Of a DNA stretch of 64,000 nt, positions 28,829-38,442 are shown one piece after another (position 1 is the first letter of the stretch; every line of letters starts with the position of its first letter). Below the pieces are notes generated by a model. The model saw nothing but the letters and a program-made list of their open reading frames with translations, did no database searches and was not told the DNA's origin. A program made the position numbers and the translations under genes. Source of the stretch: Halostagnicola kamekurae (GTDB lineage Archaea; Halobacteriota; Halobacteria; Halobacteriales; Natrialbaceae); contig NZ_FOZS01000001.1 in the NCBI RefSeq assembly GCF_900116205.1, positions 620,001 to 684,000 of the forward strand, given 5' to 3'.

Positions 28829-28991
28829 GTGTGTTGGTATCAATTATCATGGTAGAACATAAACGTTTGCCTCGGCACGCGTCTCGAGCGCGGTCGAACC
28901 GTCGCGTTTCTCGTCGAACCTCGAGCGGAGACGGTCGTGTGACTCGTCGGTTTCGAGTACGATGATCAGAAGCCGGTAGCTCGGACCCGCG

Positions 28992-30230
28992 TTACTGCTC
29001 CTGGGCCGGCGCGAGTTTGTCGATGTCGACGGACTGCTCTAAGAGGACGTCCGCCTGGTCTGCGACTTCGCGCTGTTCGCGCATGAGCTGTTTGAACGTG
29101 CTCTGCGGGGAGAGATCGCCGATTAGGACCCCGCCGACGATTTTGCCGTCTTTGAACGCCACCCGCCGCCACTCGGTATCGCTGTAGCGCCGTTCGGCGT
29201 GGTCGTCGCCGAGCGTCGGGTGCCCGAAGGACAGAAACGGGAAGTCAAAGTGCGTGATCGAGTACGACGAGACCCACTGGAACTCCTCGGATCGCTCGTC
29301 TGCAGCCATGTTGGTCGCGGCGACGCGTCCCTGTTCTTTGGCCGACCCCCAGGAGCCGTTCTGGGCCTGCTCGCCGAGCAGGACGTCGTAGAAACGGGTG
29401 ATGTCTCCCGCGGCGTAGACGTCCTCGAGGTTCGTTTCCATGTACTCGTCGACGACGATGCCGTTGTCCATCTCGAGGTCGGTATCGTAGAGGAACTCGG
29501 TGTTGAACGTCAGGCCGATCGCGACGCCGGCGAAGTCACACTCGTAGCGCTCGCCGTTGGGATCGACCGCGGCGGTCACCCGTCCGTCGTCGTCCGTTTC
29601 GAAGCGGTCGACGCCGCTGTCGAACACCGGTTCGACGCCGACATCGCGCATCCCGTTGTGCATAATCTCTGCGCCGTCGGCCGAAAGCGCGTAGCGCCAC
29701 CAGCGGTCGCCGCGCATCAGGTACTTGCCGGAGACGCCCTGTGCACCACAGACCGCCGCGAAGTCGATGCCGAGCAGTCCCGCGCCGACGACGACCGCGT
29801 CGTCCGCGCTCTCCGCGCTCTCTTTGATCTTGCGCGCGTCCTGAAACGTCCAGAAGTGGTGGACTCCGTCCGCGTCGCTGTTCGGAACCGGGAGCTGTGT
29901 CGGTGTCCCGCCCGTCGCGATCAGGAGTTTGTCGTAGGAGATGTTCTCATCCTGGTGGATGTGAACAATCTTCTCGTCGGGGTCGATGGTCGTGACGTGG
30001 GTGTTGAGCGAGAGATCGATGTCCCGTTCGTCGTACCAGTCTTCGTCGTGAATCGAGATGGGAGCCTCCGGTAGCTTCCCCTTCGCGTGTTCTTTGATCA
30101 GAATGCGATTATACAGCGACTCTCCCTCATCGGTGATAACGGTAATGTCGGAGTCCGGGTCTTCCTCCCGGAGGGTCTCAGCGGCCGAACTGCCCGAGAT
30201 TCCGTCACCGATGATCACGTACTCGGTCAT
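28992..30230 (-). CDS. NAD(P)/FAD-dependent oxidoreductase
   Basis: 412 residues. The N-terminal FAD-binding motif is IIGDGISGSSAAETL, the NAD site is VVVGAGLLGID and the second FAD motif is VYAAGDI. The order fits the pyridine nucleotide-disulfide family, close to NirB-type or rubredoxin-reductase-like enzymes. There is no redox-active CxxxxC disulfide, so it is not a classical disulfide reductase. Electron partner unknown. It is divergent from the DUF6149 gene. Confidence 0.88.
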   Translation of the reverse strand: MTEYVIIGDGISGSSAAETLREEDPDSDITVITDEGESLYNRILIKEHAKGKLPEAPISIHDEDWYDERDIDLSLNTHVTTIDPDEKIVHIHQDENISYDKLLIATGGTPTQLPVPNSDADGVHHFWTFQDARKIKESAESADDAVVVGAGLLGIDFAAVCGAQGVSGKYLMRGDRWWRYALSADGAEIMHNGMRDVGVEPVFDSGVDRFETDDDGRVTAAVDPNGERYECDFAGVAIGLTFNTEFLYDTDLEMDNGIVVDEYMETNLEDVYAAGDITRFYDVLLGEQAQNGSWGSAKEQGRVAATNMAADERSEEFQWVSSYSITHFDFPFLSFGHPTLGDDHAERRYSDTEWRRVAFKDGKIVGGVLIGDLSPQSTFKQLMREQREVADQADVLLEQSVDIDKLAPAQEQ

Positions 30231-30350
30231 ATTCGGATCGTTCGTAACGAGGGTTAAAGTGGATTGCTATCTCGGCGATGTTTCCGTGTCCGATCATTCA
30301 CTTTTTGGCGATCCAAACACCTCTTTATCCTCGGGTTCACACGTATCAGT

Positions 30351-31043
30351 ATGAAGATCCGCCAGAACGCTCGTCACTTCGCCTCGAGAAAGGCCCTCGA
30401 GACGCCCGTGGTCCGCTCGGTCGTCAGATCGGGACTCGTTCGGATGCACACGGGAATTTTCACCGGGAAGGCCGACTCCGCCCACGCGGCGGAGCGAAAG
30501 TCGCGACTCGACGCCTTCTTCGACGCCACGATGGACGCGTATCTGGCGGCCTTACAGGACGGGTATTCGGAGGCCGAGGCGCGCGAAATCACTCACATCC
30601 AGTCGAACTTCGACTTCTACAACCACGGCTGGACGGAGATGATGGAGTTTCCCGGCGACGAACTCGAGGACCACTACGACCGCTACGCGGACTTTTTCGA
30701 GACCTGGGGAATCACCATCGACGACCCGCTCGGCGAGTTCGCGCCGCCGAACGGACTGCCGGACGCCCCTTCGACGCCTGAGCGACTCGAGAATCCAGAC
30801 CACCCCCACGCCGAGGGCGGCTTCGCGGACGACGTGTACGTCGAAACGGACGACGGAGACCTTGTCGTCGGCGGACAGGACGAACCCGACGCGGCGGACG
30901 TGGATCTCACGAGTGCGGTCGGCGTCGACGGGACCGGGGCCGACGGAGCGACGACAGATGCCACCGGGGCCGACGAAGCGGTGATGGACGATGCCACCGA
31001 CGAGACGACTTCGGACGACACCGCCGGGAACCGGGACCGGTAA
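30351..31043 (+). CDS. DUF6149 family protein
   Basis: 230 residues starting MKIRQNARHFASRKALETP. The conserved part (about 1-140) is mostly helical with MHTGIFTGKADSAHAAERK and FYNHGWTEMMEFP. The C-terminal 75 residues are a low-complexity D/T/G/A tail that is probably disordered. The family is confined to haloarchaea and has no known function. CTTTAT at about 30323 is the TATA candidate for a leaderless transcript from 30351. Confidence 0.8.
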   Translation: MKIRQNARHFASRKALETPVVRSVVRSGLVRMHTGIFTGKADSAHAAERKSRLDAFFDATMDAYLAALQDGYSEAEAREITHIQSNFDFYNHGWTEMMEFPGDELEDHYDRYADFFETWGITIDDPLGEFAPPNGLPDAPSTPERLENPDHPHAEGGFADDVYVETDDGDLVVGGQDEPDAADVDLTSAVGVDGTGADGATTDATGADEAVMDDATDETTSDDTAGNRDR

Positions 31044-31256
31044 CCCGACCGGCGCGACCGCAGGTATTGGCATCCTACTCGGGACTACGGAACTGCACGC
31101 TCGAGTCCGTTCCGGTGTTGCTCGCTCGAGCCAGTTCGAATCGAGCACCGAACTCCCCGAAGCCATTTCCTTCTCGGGGTTGGGAGCTGATTACTGTCGG
31201 AACCTGTGACGCTAACCCGGCCATAACAATGGTCGCTATTGATATCTTCGCGGTGT

Positions 31257-32504
31257 ATGAACAGGCGTGCGTATCTGGCGATGACGGCGTCCGCGGCAAC
31301 TTCGCTCTGTCTCGCGGGCTGTGCGGGATCGGAACCGCTCGATTCGAGTACCACGGACAGTACCGACGACGGGCACACTGACCGTGAGCGGCCGGTGACC
31401 CCCGCTTCCGGGGTCGTCGAACCCGGTTCCGAGGACGACTTCGAGGACCTCTCGAGGTGGACCGAAGACGCCGGATCGCTCTCGGCCGATCCGGGCCGCG
31501 CGCTCGTCGGGAGCCAGAGCGCACGCCTCACGGTCGGGTCGTCGCAGACGACCGGCCGCCTCTCCAAGACGTTCGACGAACCCGTCGACGTGTCGAACGT
31601 CGTTCCGGGCGTCGCAATTACCGCCGAAACGGTCGTCTCGCCCTGGCTCCGGCTACTCGACGAGAATGGGAACCGTATCGACTACCGGCGAACGGTGACC
31701 GGCGGGCTCCCGTTCATGCGCTATAACTTCGGGATCGACGAACTCGACGAGTCGTTCGACGAGACGGCCGTGACGGAAGTGCACCTTCAGCTCTGGGCGG
31801 AAGCGGGAACCGAGCGAACTGTCTGGTTCGACGACCTTCATTTCGTCCCGCGACCGGACACGGGGAAAGTGATGATCCAGTTCGACGACACGCACGTTAC
31901 CGACCACACCGAGGCGATGCCCTTGCTCTCCGAGTACGGCTACGGGGCGGTGACGTTCGTCAATCCCAATTACGTCGGCAAGGACGTCGGCGGCTACGAG
32001 CGCCTCAGCGAATCACAGCTCGCGGACCTCCACGATGCGGGGTGGTGTCTGAGCAACCACACCGACACGCACGCGGACATGCCGACGCTCGACCGGGACG
32101 CCCAAGAACGGGAGCTTCGCAGGGGGAAGGCCTGGCTCGAGGAGCGAGGCTACGAGGAGGGGGCGAAGTACTTCGCGTACCCCTTCGGGAACTTCGACGC
32201 GACGACGGTCGAACTCGTCGACGAGTACCACGAGATCGGCTACGCCGGTGGGTATCCCGTACAGGGGTACACCTCGAACACCGCACTCGCCTCCCGAATC
32301 AGCGAACCCGACAGGGAACAGGCGGAAGTCGCGTTCGAGCGAACCGCGCGCATGCCGGGGATCACGAGCGTGTTCTACCACGAACTCGAGGGCGAGTTCC
32401 GAACCGACTTCGAGGACATGCTCGAGGTGCTCTACGAGTACGAGTCCGCCGGCGAGATCGACGTGATCCTTCCCCCGGACGTCGAACGGGAGTTCCTCTT
32501 CTGA
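31257..32504 (+). CDS. polysaccharide deacetylase family lipoprotein
   Basis: 415 residues. The start MNRRAYLAMTASAATSLCLAG leads to lipobox Cys22, so the protein is exported and anchored. A carbohydrate-binding-like beta region (about 50-190) precedes the NodB homology domain, where VMIQFDDTH gives the catalytic Asp and NHTDTHADM the H-x3-H metal ligands. Likely N- or O-deacetylation of an envelope polysaccharide, by family. ATG 31257 is preferred to 31239 because it makes a clean signal peptide. A tandem repeat starts at its stop codon. Confidence 0.87.
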   Translation: MNRRAYLAMTASAATSLCLAGCAGSEPLDSSTTDSTDDGHTDRERPVTPASGVVEPGSEDDFEDLSRWTEDAGSLSADPGRALVGSQSARLTVGSSQTTGRLSKTFDEPVDVSNVVPGVAITAETVVSPWLRLLDENGNRIDYRRTVTGGLPFMRYNFGIDELDESFDETAVTEVHLQLWAEAGTERTVWFDDLHFVPRPDTGKVMIQFDDTHVTDHTEAMPLLSEYGYGAVTFVNPNYVGKDVGGYERLSESQLADLHDAGWCLSNHTDTHADMPTLDRDAQERELRRGKAWLEERGYEEGAKYFAYPFGNFDATTVELVDEYHEIGYAGGYPVQGYTSNTALASRISEPDREQAEVAFERTARMPGITSVFYHELEGEFRTDFEDMLEVLYEYESAGEIDVILPPDVEREFLF

Positions 32505-32593
32505 AGCGGGAAGCGAGTATCTAAACGAGAACCTAGCATCCAAAACGGGAGTGGAACGGCGATCCGAATCGGGAAGCGGGCATCCGGAATCGG
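32499..32593 (+). repeat. degenerate tandem repeat beginning at the deacetylase stop codon
   Basis: Five units of about 19-24 nt begin CTGAAGCGGGAAGCGAG, CTAAACGAGAACCTAGC, CCAAAACGGGAGTGGAA, CCGAATCGGGAAGCGGG and CCGGAATCGG. The TGA of the gene lies in the first unit, and a TAA stands at the same place in the second. Confidence 0.7.
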
Positions 32594-32676
32594 CGGCGTG
32601 CGAACCGGCCGGTTGCTCGCGTTTCCAAGGGGCTAAGTGCGCCGGGCGACGCGGTATTGGTACTCACTACCGTCCC

Positions 32677-33963
32677 ATGGCTCTGAACGCGAACGACCGA
32701 TCCATCGCGACCTTCACGATGGCCGCCCACGCGCTTGTCCACTGGTTCGAGACGTCGATCCCGATCTTTCTCGTGGTCTGGCTCGCCGAGTTCGACGTCA
32801 GCGTCGCGCTGGTCGGATTCGTCGTCGCGCTCGGGTACGCCCCGTTCGGCATCGGCGCGCTGCCGGGCGGGATTCTCGCGGACAGGTACGGTCCGAAGCG
32901 GCTGATTCTCTGTTGTTTGCTCGGCATGAGCCTCTCGTTCGTCGCCCTCGCCGGGGCGTCGGTCGTCGATTCGATCTACGCGATCGCGATCGGCCTGGTC
33001 CTGTGGGGGGCCACTGCGAGCGTCTACCACCCCGCCGGACTGGCGCTCATCAGCACCGGCGTCGACGACCGCGGAACCGTCTTCGCCTGGCACGGCATCG
33101 CCGGCAACGTCGGCATTGCGCTCGGGCCGTTCGTCGCCGCCACGCTGCTTATCGTCCTCGAGTGGCACGTCGTCGCCGCGCTGCTGGCCGTTCCTGGGCT
33201 CGTCGCCACGCTGTACGGTCTGCGGGCGACCTTCGATCCGGTCGCCGCCGTCGCGGACGACGTCGACGCCGGCCCCGACGACGCCCTCTCGCTCCCGGAA
33301 CTGGTCTCGAGTACGCGCACGCTCTTTGCCAGTGCGTTCGCGATCATCTTCGTCATCGTCGCCTTCGAAGGGCTGTACTACCGCGGGATGCTCACGTATT
33401 TGCCCGAGATCCTCGACGGTCTGGGGGCGATCCAGGGCATCGAGATCGCGCCGGCGCTCGAGCGCTACGACATCGATCCGGCGTTTTACATCTACGTCGG
33501 CCTGCTGGTGGTCGGGATGGGCGGCCAGTACGTCGCGGGCAAACTCGTCGACCGCGTCGCGCCGGCCCGCGGGCTGGCGGCCAGTTTCGCGATTCTGACC
33601 GCGCTCGCGCTCGCGTTCGTCCCGGTGACGGGGATGGGATTGGTTCCGATCGTCGCCCTCTGTGGCGTGTTCGGGTTCTTCCTCTTTGCGATCCAGCCGT
33701 TCTACCAGAACGCGGTCGCCGTCTACACGGGCGCCGATAGCCGCGGTCTCTCCTACGGCTACACCTACCTCGGCGAGTTCGGCATCGGCGCGGCGAGCAT
33801 CGCGGTCGGCGGCTTCGTCCTCGGCATCTCCCAGACCTGGTTCTTCGCGACGATCGCCGCGTTTTCGATCCTCGGGGCGGTACTCTCGTCCGCGCTGCTT
33901 TTCGGTCTCGACCGGCTCTATACCGGCGAATCGGCGGCTGCCGGTCAGGCGACGGACGACTGA
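32677..33963 (+). CDS. MFS transporter
   Basis: 428 residues, about twelve membrane spans. The loop 2-3 signature GILADRYGPKRL is clear, and NVGIALGPFVAATLL lies in the fifth span. A D/A-rich central loop (about 190-205) separates the halves. Substrate unknown. The start at MALNANDRS (32677) is conserved in type; the frame is open further upstream, but that stretch overlaps the tandem repeat after the deacetylase gene. Confidence 0.9.
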   Translation: MALNANDRSIATFTMAAHALVHWFETSIPIFLVVWLAEFDVSVALVGFVVALGYAPFGIGALPGGILADRYGPKRLILCCLLGMSLSFVALAGASVVDSIYAIAIGLVLWGATASVYHPAGLALISTGVDDRGTVFAWHGIAGNVGIALGPFVAATLLIVLEWHVVAALLAVPGLVATLYGLRATFDPVAAVADDVDAGPDDALSLPELVSSTRTLFASAFAIIFVIVAFEGLYYRGMLTYLPEILDGLGAIQGIEIAPALERYDIDPAFYIYVGLLVVGMGGQYVAGKLVDRVAPARGLAASFAILTALALAFVPVTGMGLVPIVALCGVFGFFLFAIQPFYQNAVAVYTGADSRGLSYGYTYLGEFGIGAASIAVGGFVLGISQTWFFATIAAFSILGAVLSSALLFGLDRLYTGESAAAGQATDD

Positions 33964-33983
33964 GTTCGAAGGGCCTCGAGAGC

Positions 33984-34118
33984 GGGTGTGTCGGATCGCA
34001 ATGGGCGCGTCGACCCGGGGGCGAGTATATGCGTCAACCCGCGATGATCGGGTGCGTCGAATCGCAGTGATCGGATGTGTTGACCCGCGGGAAGCGGATG
34101 CGTCGGCAAGCGCAGAGC
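33984..34118. repeat. six-unit 22-23 bp degenerate tandem repeat 3' of the MFS gene
   Basis: Units begin GGGTGTGTCGGATCGCA, CGCGTCGACCCGGGG, TATGCGTCAACCCGCGATG, GGGTGCGTCGAATCGCAGTG, GGATGTGTTGACCCGCGGG and GGATGCGTCGGCAAGCGCAG. The block starts 21 nt after the MFS stop and ends about 110 nt before thrB. No coding potential is apparent. Confidence 0.85.
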
Positions 34119-34231
34119 AGGTATCCCGATCCGCCGACGCGGTTCGCCTCGAACGCACCGAGTGGCTCCCCTCTCGATGTCGGCGGTCTTCGTTCGCTAC
34201 CTTTTTGCCTGCACTCTCGGAATAAATCGAC

Positions 34232-35113
34232 ATGCTCACCGTGCGGGCACCTGCGACGAGCGCGAACCTCGGGAGTGGCTTCGATGTCTTCGGCGTCGCG
34301 CTCGAGACGCCCGCCGACGTCGTTCGCGTCGAGCGGGCGCGAGAAACCACGATTTCGGTGACGGGCGCCGGCAGCGAGTTCATCCCCGAGGATCCAGCCG
34401 AAAACACCGTTGGTGCGGTCGCGAAGGCCCTCGACGCGCCGGCCCGCATCGAGATCGACAAGGGGGTCCGCCCGGCGTCGGGACTCGGATCCTCGGCCTC
34501 GAGCGCCGCTGCGGCGGCCGTCGCGTTGAACGAACTCTACGACCGCGGCCACTCGCGCGAGGAACTCGTCCCGGTCGCCGCCGAGGGCGAGGCGCTGGTT
34601 TCGGGCGAAGCCCACTCGGACAACGTCGCCCCCTCGCTGCTCGGCGGCTTTACCATCGTGACCGACCACGGCGTCACACAGGTCGACACGTCGGTCCCGC
34701 TGGTCGCCTGCCTCCCGGAAACCGTCGTCTCGACTCGAGACGCCCGCGGAGTCGTCCCCGACGAGGCCGCCCTCGAGGACGTCGTCTCGTCGGTCGGCAA
34801 CGCGGCCACGCTCGCGGTCGGGATGACCCGCAACGACCCCGAACTCGTCGGTCGCGGGATGGACGACGACATCGTCACCCCCCAGCGAACCGCCCTCATC
34901 GACGGCTACGACGACGTCCGCGAGGCCGCCATCGAGGCGGGCGCGACCGGCGTCACCGTCAGCGGTGCCGGGCCGGGGATCCTCGCCGTCTGCGAGGGCT
35001 CGAGTCGGCGGGCCGTCGCCGGGGCGATGATCGACGCGTTCGACGACAACGACATCGAAAGCCGGGCCTACCAGACGCGAGTCGGTTCGGGCGCGACGCT
35101 GTACCGCGATTGA
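34232..35113 (+). CDS. thrB: homoserine kinase
   Basis: GHMP-family kinase making O-phosphohomoserine for ThrC. 293 residues. It shows RAPATSANLGSGFD at the N-terminus, the ATP loop RPASGLGSSASSAAA (about 84-98) and the C-terminal VTVSGAGPGILA. Start, length and motifs are normal. It has its own promoter region, which is partly occupied by the tandem repeat after the MFS gene. Confidence 0.96.
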   Translation: MLTVRAPATSANLGSGFDVFGVALETPADVVRVERARETTISVTGAGSEFIPEDPAENTVGAVAKALDAPARIEIDKGVRPASGLGSSASSAAAAAVALNELYDRGHSREELVPVAAEGEALVSGEAHSDNVAPSLLGGFTIVTDHGVTQVDTSVPLVACLPETVVSTRDARGVVPDEAALEDVVSSVGNAATLAVGMTRNDPELVGRGMDDDIVTPQRTALIDGYDDVREAAIEAGATGVTVSGAGPGILAVCEGSSRRAVAGAMIDAFDDNDIESRAYQTRVGSGATLYRD

Positions 35114-35514
35114 TCGATTGCGACCGGGTTCGCCGGGACGGACGCGAATCGCCGCCTTTCTCGCCGTGATCTCGCTCGCAGCTTCGGACTCGCGTTCGTT
35201 CTCGTCGAGGTCTCGGTTTCGACGCCGTTTTTCCTCCTCGGAAGCGCAGCCGCGGTCGCGTTCGAACAGGTGGCGACTCGAGACCCCGAAACGGTGCGAG
35301 ACGACTGGGAACGATCTGGAGTTGCGGGTCCGCAAGACTTCGAGGCGGAGCGGCGAAGCCGCAGAGTCCGTCCGGCGTCGCTCGCCGCGGCGTTCGGTAT
35401 CGCCGGATCGGCGCAGTCCTCGTCCCCTCGAGCGTGCTCTCGGCCGGTATCGGGGCACTGGTGGCATCTCTGCTCGCTCTCCTACTCGCGAGTATCGGTC
35501 GAAATACGGCCTGA
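35114..35514 (+). pseudogene. frameshifted remnant of a small membrane protein gene
   Basis: Directly after the thrB stop, one frame reads LARSFGLAFVLVEVSVSTPF, FLLGSAAAVAFEQVATRDPE and so on, with a clear hydrophobic segment but no start codon. From about 35380 another frame reads RYRRIGAVLVPSSVLSAGIG then ALVASLLALLLASIGRNTA and a TGA at 35512, again hydrophobic. Together they look like one two-TM protein split by at least one frameshift and missing its start. I do not recognise the family. A sequencing error is the alternative. Confidence 0.5.
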
Positions 35515-35599
35515 AAACGAGCGTTCGTCTCAGCAACTCCGGGGTGACTCGAGCGCCCGCCAGCGCCGATAGTGGTGCTGACCCACTCGAGCGATTCGC

Positions 35600-36508
35600 T
35601 TAGACGCCTCGACCCTGCAACTGCTCCTCGTCGGGAAGGTCGACGTTCGCGTCGCCTTTCATGCTCTTGCCGAGGTTCTTCGAGATCTCGGCGAGCGTCT
35701 CGGGATCGTCCCAGTTGTTCGTGGCCTCGACGATCGCTTCGGCCATCTCCGACGGGTTCTCCGCGCCGAAGATCCCGCTGCCGACGAAGATGCCGTCGCA
35801 CTCGTGGTGCATCATGAGCGCGGCGTCGGCGGGCGTCGCGATGCCGCCCGCGGCGAAGTTGACGACCGGAAGTCGCCCCATCTCGGCGGTCTCGTGGACG
35901 AGTTCAGCGGGCGCTTCGATCTCTCGAGCGTAGGCCTCTCGCTCCTCGTGGGACATCCCCTCGAGCGTTCGGATCTCGCCTTTGATCGTCCGCTGGTGGT
36001 AGACCGCCTGGTTGACGTCGCCGGTACCGGCCTCGCCTTTGGTCCGGATCATCGCCGCGCCCTCGTCGATCCGGCGGAGGGCCTCGCCGAGGTCGCGCGC
36101 GCCGCAGACGAAGGGCGCGGTAAAGTCGCGCTTGTCGATGTGGTAGTCGTTGTCCGCCGGGGTGAGCACCTCGCTCTCGTCGATCATGTCGACGCCGACG
36201 GTCTCGAGAATTTGGGCTTCCTTCGTGTGTCCGATTCGAGATTTCCCCATGACGGGGATCGAGACTTCTTCGACGATTTCCTCGACGTCGGCCGGGTCCG
36301 CCATCCGGGCGACGCCCCCGCGTTTTCGGATGTCCGCGGGGACTGCCTCGAGCGACATCACGGCGACGGCACCGGCGTCTTCGGCGATCCGGGCCTGTTC
36401 GGGGTTGACGACGTCCATGATGACGCCGCCTTTTTGCATCTGGGCGAACCCGCGCTTGACGAGGTCCGTCCCGCGTCGCAGCTCCTCGAGATCGGTCGTC
36501 TCGGTCAT
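35600..36508 (-). CDS. pdxS: pyridoxal 5'-phosphate synthase, lyase subunit PdxS
   Basis: Synthesises PLP from ribose 5-phosphate, glyceraldehyde 3-phosphate and ammonia from PdxT. 302 residues. Typical blocks are [25 protein letters not shown] (catalytic Lys), [16 protein letters not shown] and [15 protein letters not shown]. Length and ends are normal. pdxT is not in the window. It is convergent with the thrB remnant. Confidence 0.97.
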   Translation of the reverse strand: MTETTDLEELRRGTDLVKRGFAQMQKGGVIMDVVNPEQARIAEDAGAVAVMSLEAVPADIRKRGGVARMADPADVEEIVEEVSIPVMGKSRIGHTKEAQILETVGVDMIDESEVLTPADNDYHIDKRDFTAPFVCGARDLGEALRRIDEGAAMIRTKGEAGTGDVNQAVYHQRTIKGEIRTLEGMSHEEREAYAREIEAPAELVHETAEMGRLPVVNFAAGGIATPADAALMMHHECDGIFVGSGIFGAENPSEMAEAIVEATNNWDDPETLAEISKNLGKSMKGDANVDLPDEEQLQGRGV

Positions 36509-36684
36509 GTCGAGGCGTTCGAACGCGCTGTACTTACGCGTGTCCTTTGTTCGTTCGACTCGAGGGGCCGTAGCGGCTGCGGTACCAGTCGGTGATGTGG
36601 CGACAATTACGTACGTTGTTCGTCGTCTTTACTCATCCAGTGAAACGATCCGGGTGAACGAGGATTGAGACCGGTTGCTCGGGA

Positions 36685-37044
36685 CTACAGTGTCATCGGC
36701 GTTTCGAGCGAGGGATCGGCATCAAGGATCGTAGACAGGGTCGGCTGCACCTGATCGAATTGCTCGGTCGGTTCCACGAGTTGGCGCTCCGAATCATAGG
36801 TTATGAGTCCGTCCGCAGCCAACTTCGGGAGGTGGACATGGTATAACGAAAGGCGAATCTCTGCTAATACGTCCGTAGACGCCTCTGTAATTGGTGTCTG
36901 ATGATTGTACTTGAGTACGACCTTCGTGAGGTCATTGACCGTCAACGACCGCTGTTCTTCTGCGAGCGTCCCCAGGACGATCCGACGGTGCTGGTGTTGA
37001 CACAGGTCGAGTGCCGAGTCGAAGGCGCTCGAGTCCCCATTCAT
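36685..37044 (-). CDS. DUF7344 family protein (winged-helix-like regulator)
   Basis: 119 residues from MNGDSSAFDSALDLCQ. The pattern HRRIVLGTLAEE, then LYHVHLPKLAADGLITYD, is the DUF7344 winged-helix-like domain common in haloarchaea, thought to bind DNA. Two more members are at 39690 and 43739. ATG 37044 is preferred to 37071 as the start. Target genes unknown. Confidence 0.8.
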   Translation of the reverse strand: MNGDSSAFDSALDLCQHQHRRIVLGTLAEEQRSLTVNDLTKVVLKYNHQTPITEASTDVLAEIRLSLYHVHLPKLAADGLITYDSERQLVEPTEQFDQVQPTLSTILDADPSLETPMTL

Positions 37045-37120
37045 TGGACGACTGTAGACGACTGACGGCAATCACGCTGGCTTTTTCATACACAAACTGT
37101 TTTTAACATTCCGATCGGGA

Positions 37121-37771
37121 TCAGACTGTAAGAGCTGAGAGCGTACTCCCGAGAACGTGCTTGATCCCCCCTCGGAGGCGGGAGCCGACGGCCTGCTGTG
37201 AGATGCCGAGTTCCTCGCCGAGGTCTTCCAACGTGACCTCGCGGGGGGACTCGAAGTACCCGCGCTCGTGGGCAAGCACCAGCGCCTCTTGCTGGGTGTC
37301 AGTGAGGACGGCTTCGGCCGCCGTCTCAACCGGCGTTAATGCGTGCAACTCCGTCAACGTGATCGGGATGTCCAACTCTCGACAGCGCCGTTGAAAGGCG
37401 GCGATGTCACTTCGCTCATCACCGCGGATCTCGAACGTCCACTGGCGATTTGTCCCGGTGGCCTCAATCAATGGAACCTCTGTTTCCCCCAGTATGGTCA
37501 GCACGTCGTCGTAGTCCAGCGCCCACTCAACGCGTAACAGGTACTCGTCCTCAACAGAGTCCACGAGTCGAATATCCTTCACACCCGGGTGCTCGTTGAA
37601 CACGCTCTCGATGTCGTTGACCTCGGTTCCCCGCACCCAAAAGTAGGGGATCACCACGTCCTGTGCGGGGATAAGTCGCTCCAACTCGACCGTCACGTCC
37701 GGCAGTTGGTGGAACACCGTCCCCAAGGGGAACTGGTCAGACGGAACCGTGAACGTCGCCTCAGTAGCCAT
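37121..37771 (-). CDS. bacterio-opsin-activator-type HTH regulator (HTH_10)
   Basis: 216 residues from MATEATFTVPSDQFPLG. The N-terminal two thirds is the Bat-type GAF/HTH-associated sensor-like domain, and the C-terminus has the HTH_10 helix-turn-helix TLEDLGEELGISQQAVGSRL. The start follows from homologous architecture and from the paralogue at 62354. It is convergent with nothing and follows the DUF7344 gene on the same strand. Signal and targets unknown. Confidence 0.87.
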   Translation of the reverse strand: MATEATFTVPSDQFPLGTVFHQLPDVTVELERLIPAQDVVIPYFWVRGTEVNDIESVFNEHPGVKDIRLVDSVEDEYLLRVEWALDYDDVLTILGETEVPLIEATGTNRQWTFEIRGDERSDIAAFQRRCRELDIPITLTELHALTPVETAAEAVLTDTQQEALVLAHERGYFESPREVTLEDLGEELGISQQAVGSRLRGGIKHVLGSTLSALTV

Positions 37772-37959
37772 ACCCGAACCGACGCGTTCGATTGGGAAAG
37801 GGGTGATGTCGTACACTCTCCGCTGAACTGTTCGAAGTGCTGATCTGACCGACACGTCTGTCTTCTGTACCTGTCGCAGATTCACTCGCAACTCGAGTAC
37901 TCCGTTCGTCTTCTGAAACCGACACCCAGCGTAACGCCTGCGGCTGCGGATTCGAGCGC

Positions 37960-38298
37960 CTACTCGAGCAAATCTTCCTCGACCCGACAGCCACAGGGGT
38001 AGGCTGTGTGATACGCCGGAACGAGTTGCACGACGGCGGCAACCGGCAGGCCACACTTGGGGCACTCGGGCTGAGAGGACGGTGGGTCGTCGGTCACCCA
38101 GACGCCGTGGTTCGTCGCAACGAGCGAGACGCCGCGCACCTCGAGGCGGACTTCGACCGAATCGCCGCCGGTCTCGAGCAGTCGGGCGAGCGCTTCGGGG
38201 TCGAACTCTCTGCCGAGCTGGTAGGCGTCTCGAGGAATGCCCTGCTTCTCGAGGGTGCGGACGATGTCCACGACCAGATCGTCGGTCGAGACGGTCAT
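37960..38298 (-). CDS. HalOD1 domain protein with C-terminal zinc ribbon
   Basis: 112 residues. The N-terminal MTVSTDDLVVDIVRTLEKQG to about residue 70 is a HalOD1-like output domain. The end carries CPKCGLP and YPCGC, two knuckles of a zinc ribbon. The combination suggests a small regulatory adaptor. The gene has no obvious TATA and a 188-nt gap separates it from the HTH_10 gene. Confidence 0.72.
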   Translation of the reverse strand: MTVSTDDLVVDIVRTLEKQGIPRDAYQLGREFDPEALARLLETGGDSVEVRLEVRGVSLVATNHGVWVTDDPPSSQPECPKCGLPVAAVVQLVPAYHTAYPCGCRVEEDLLE

Positions 38299-38412
38299 CG
38301 CTCGCGCCTCCTCTCGAGTGCGTGTTCCGCGTTCGAGGATGCGTTCGTCGTGGGTCGTGGTGCGTGCGCAGCAAGTGGCGGTACTTGGGTTCGATTCGTC
38401 TGTCGGACGGGA

Positions 38413-38418
38413 TGTTTA
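38413..38418 (+). promoter_or_regulatory. TATA-like element before the 44-aa ORF
   Basis: GATGTTTAAGC places TTTAAG 25-30 nt before the ATG at 38443, the spacing expected for a leaderless haloarchaeal transcript. Confidence 0.4.
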
Positions 38419-38442
38419 AGCCCGCGGAGAAGATATCCAATC

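Noticed and set aside
32533-34461. 642-codon open frame on the minus strand opposite the MFS transporter
   Set aside because: Extreme R/D/E composition with no recognisable domain, exactly covering the transporter gene and the repeat after it; a shadow.
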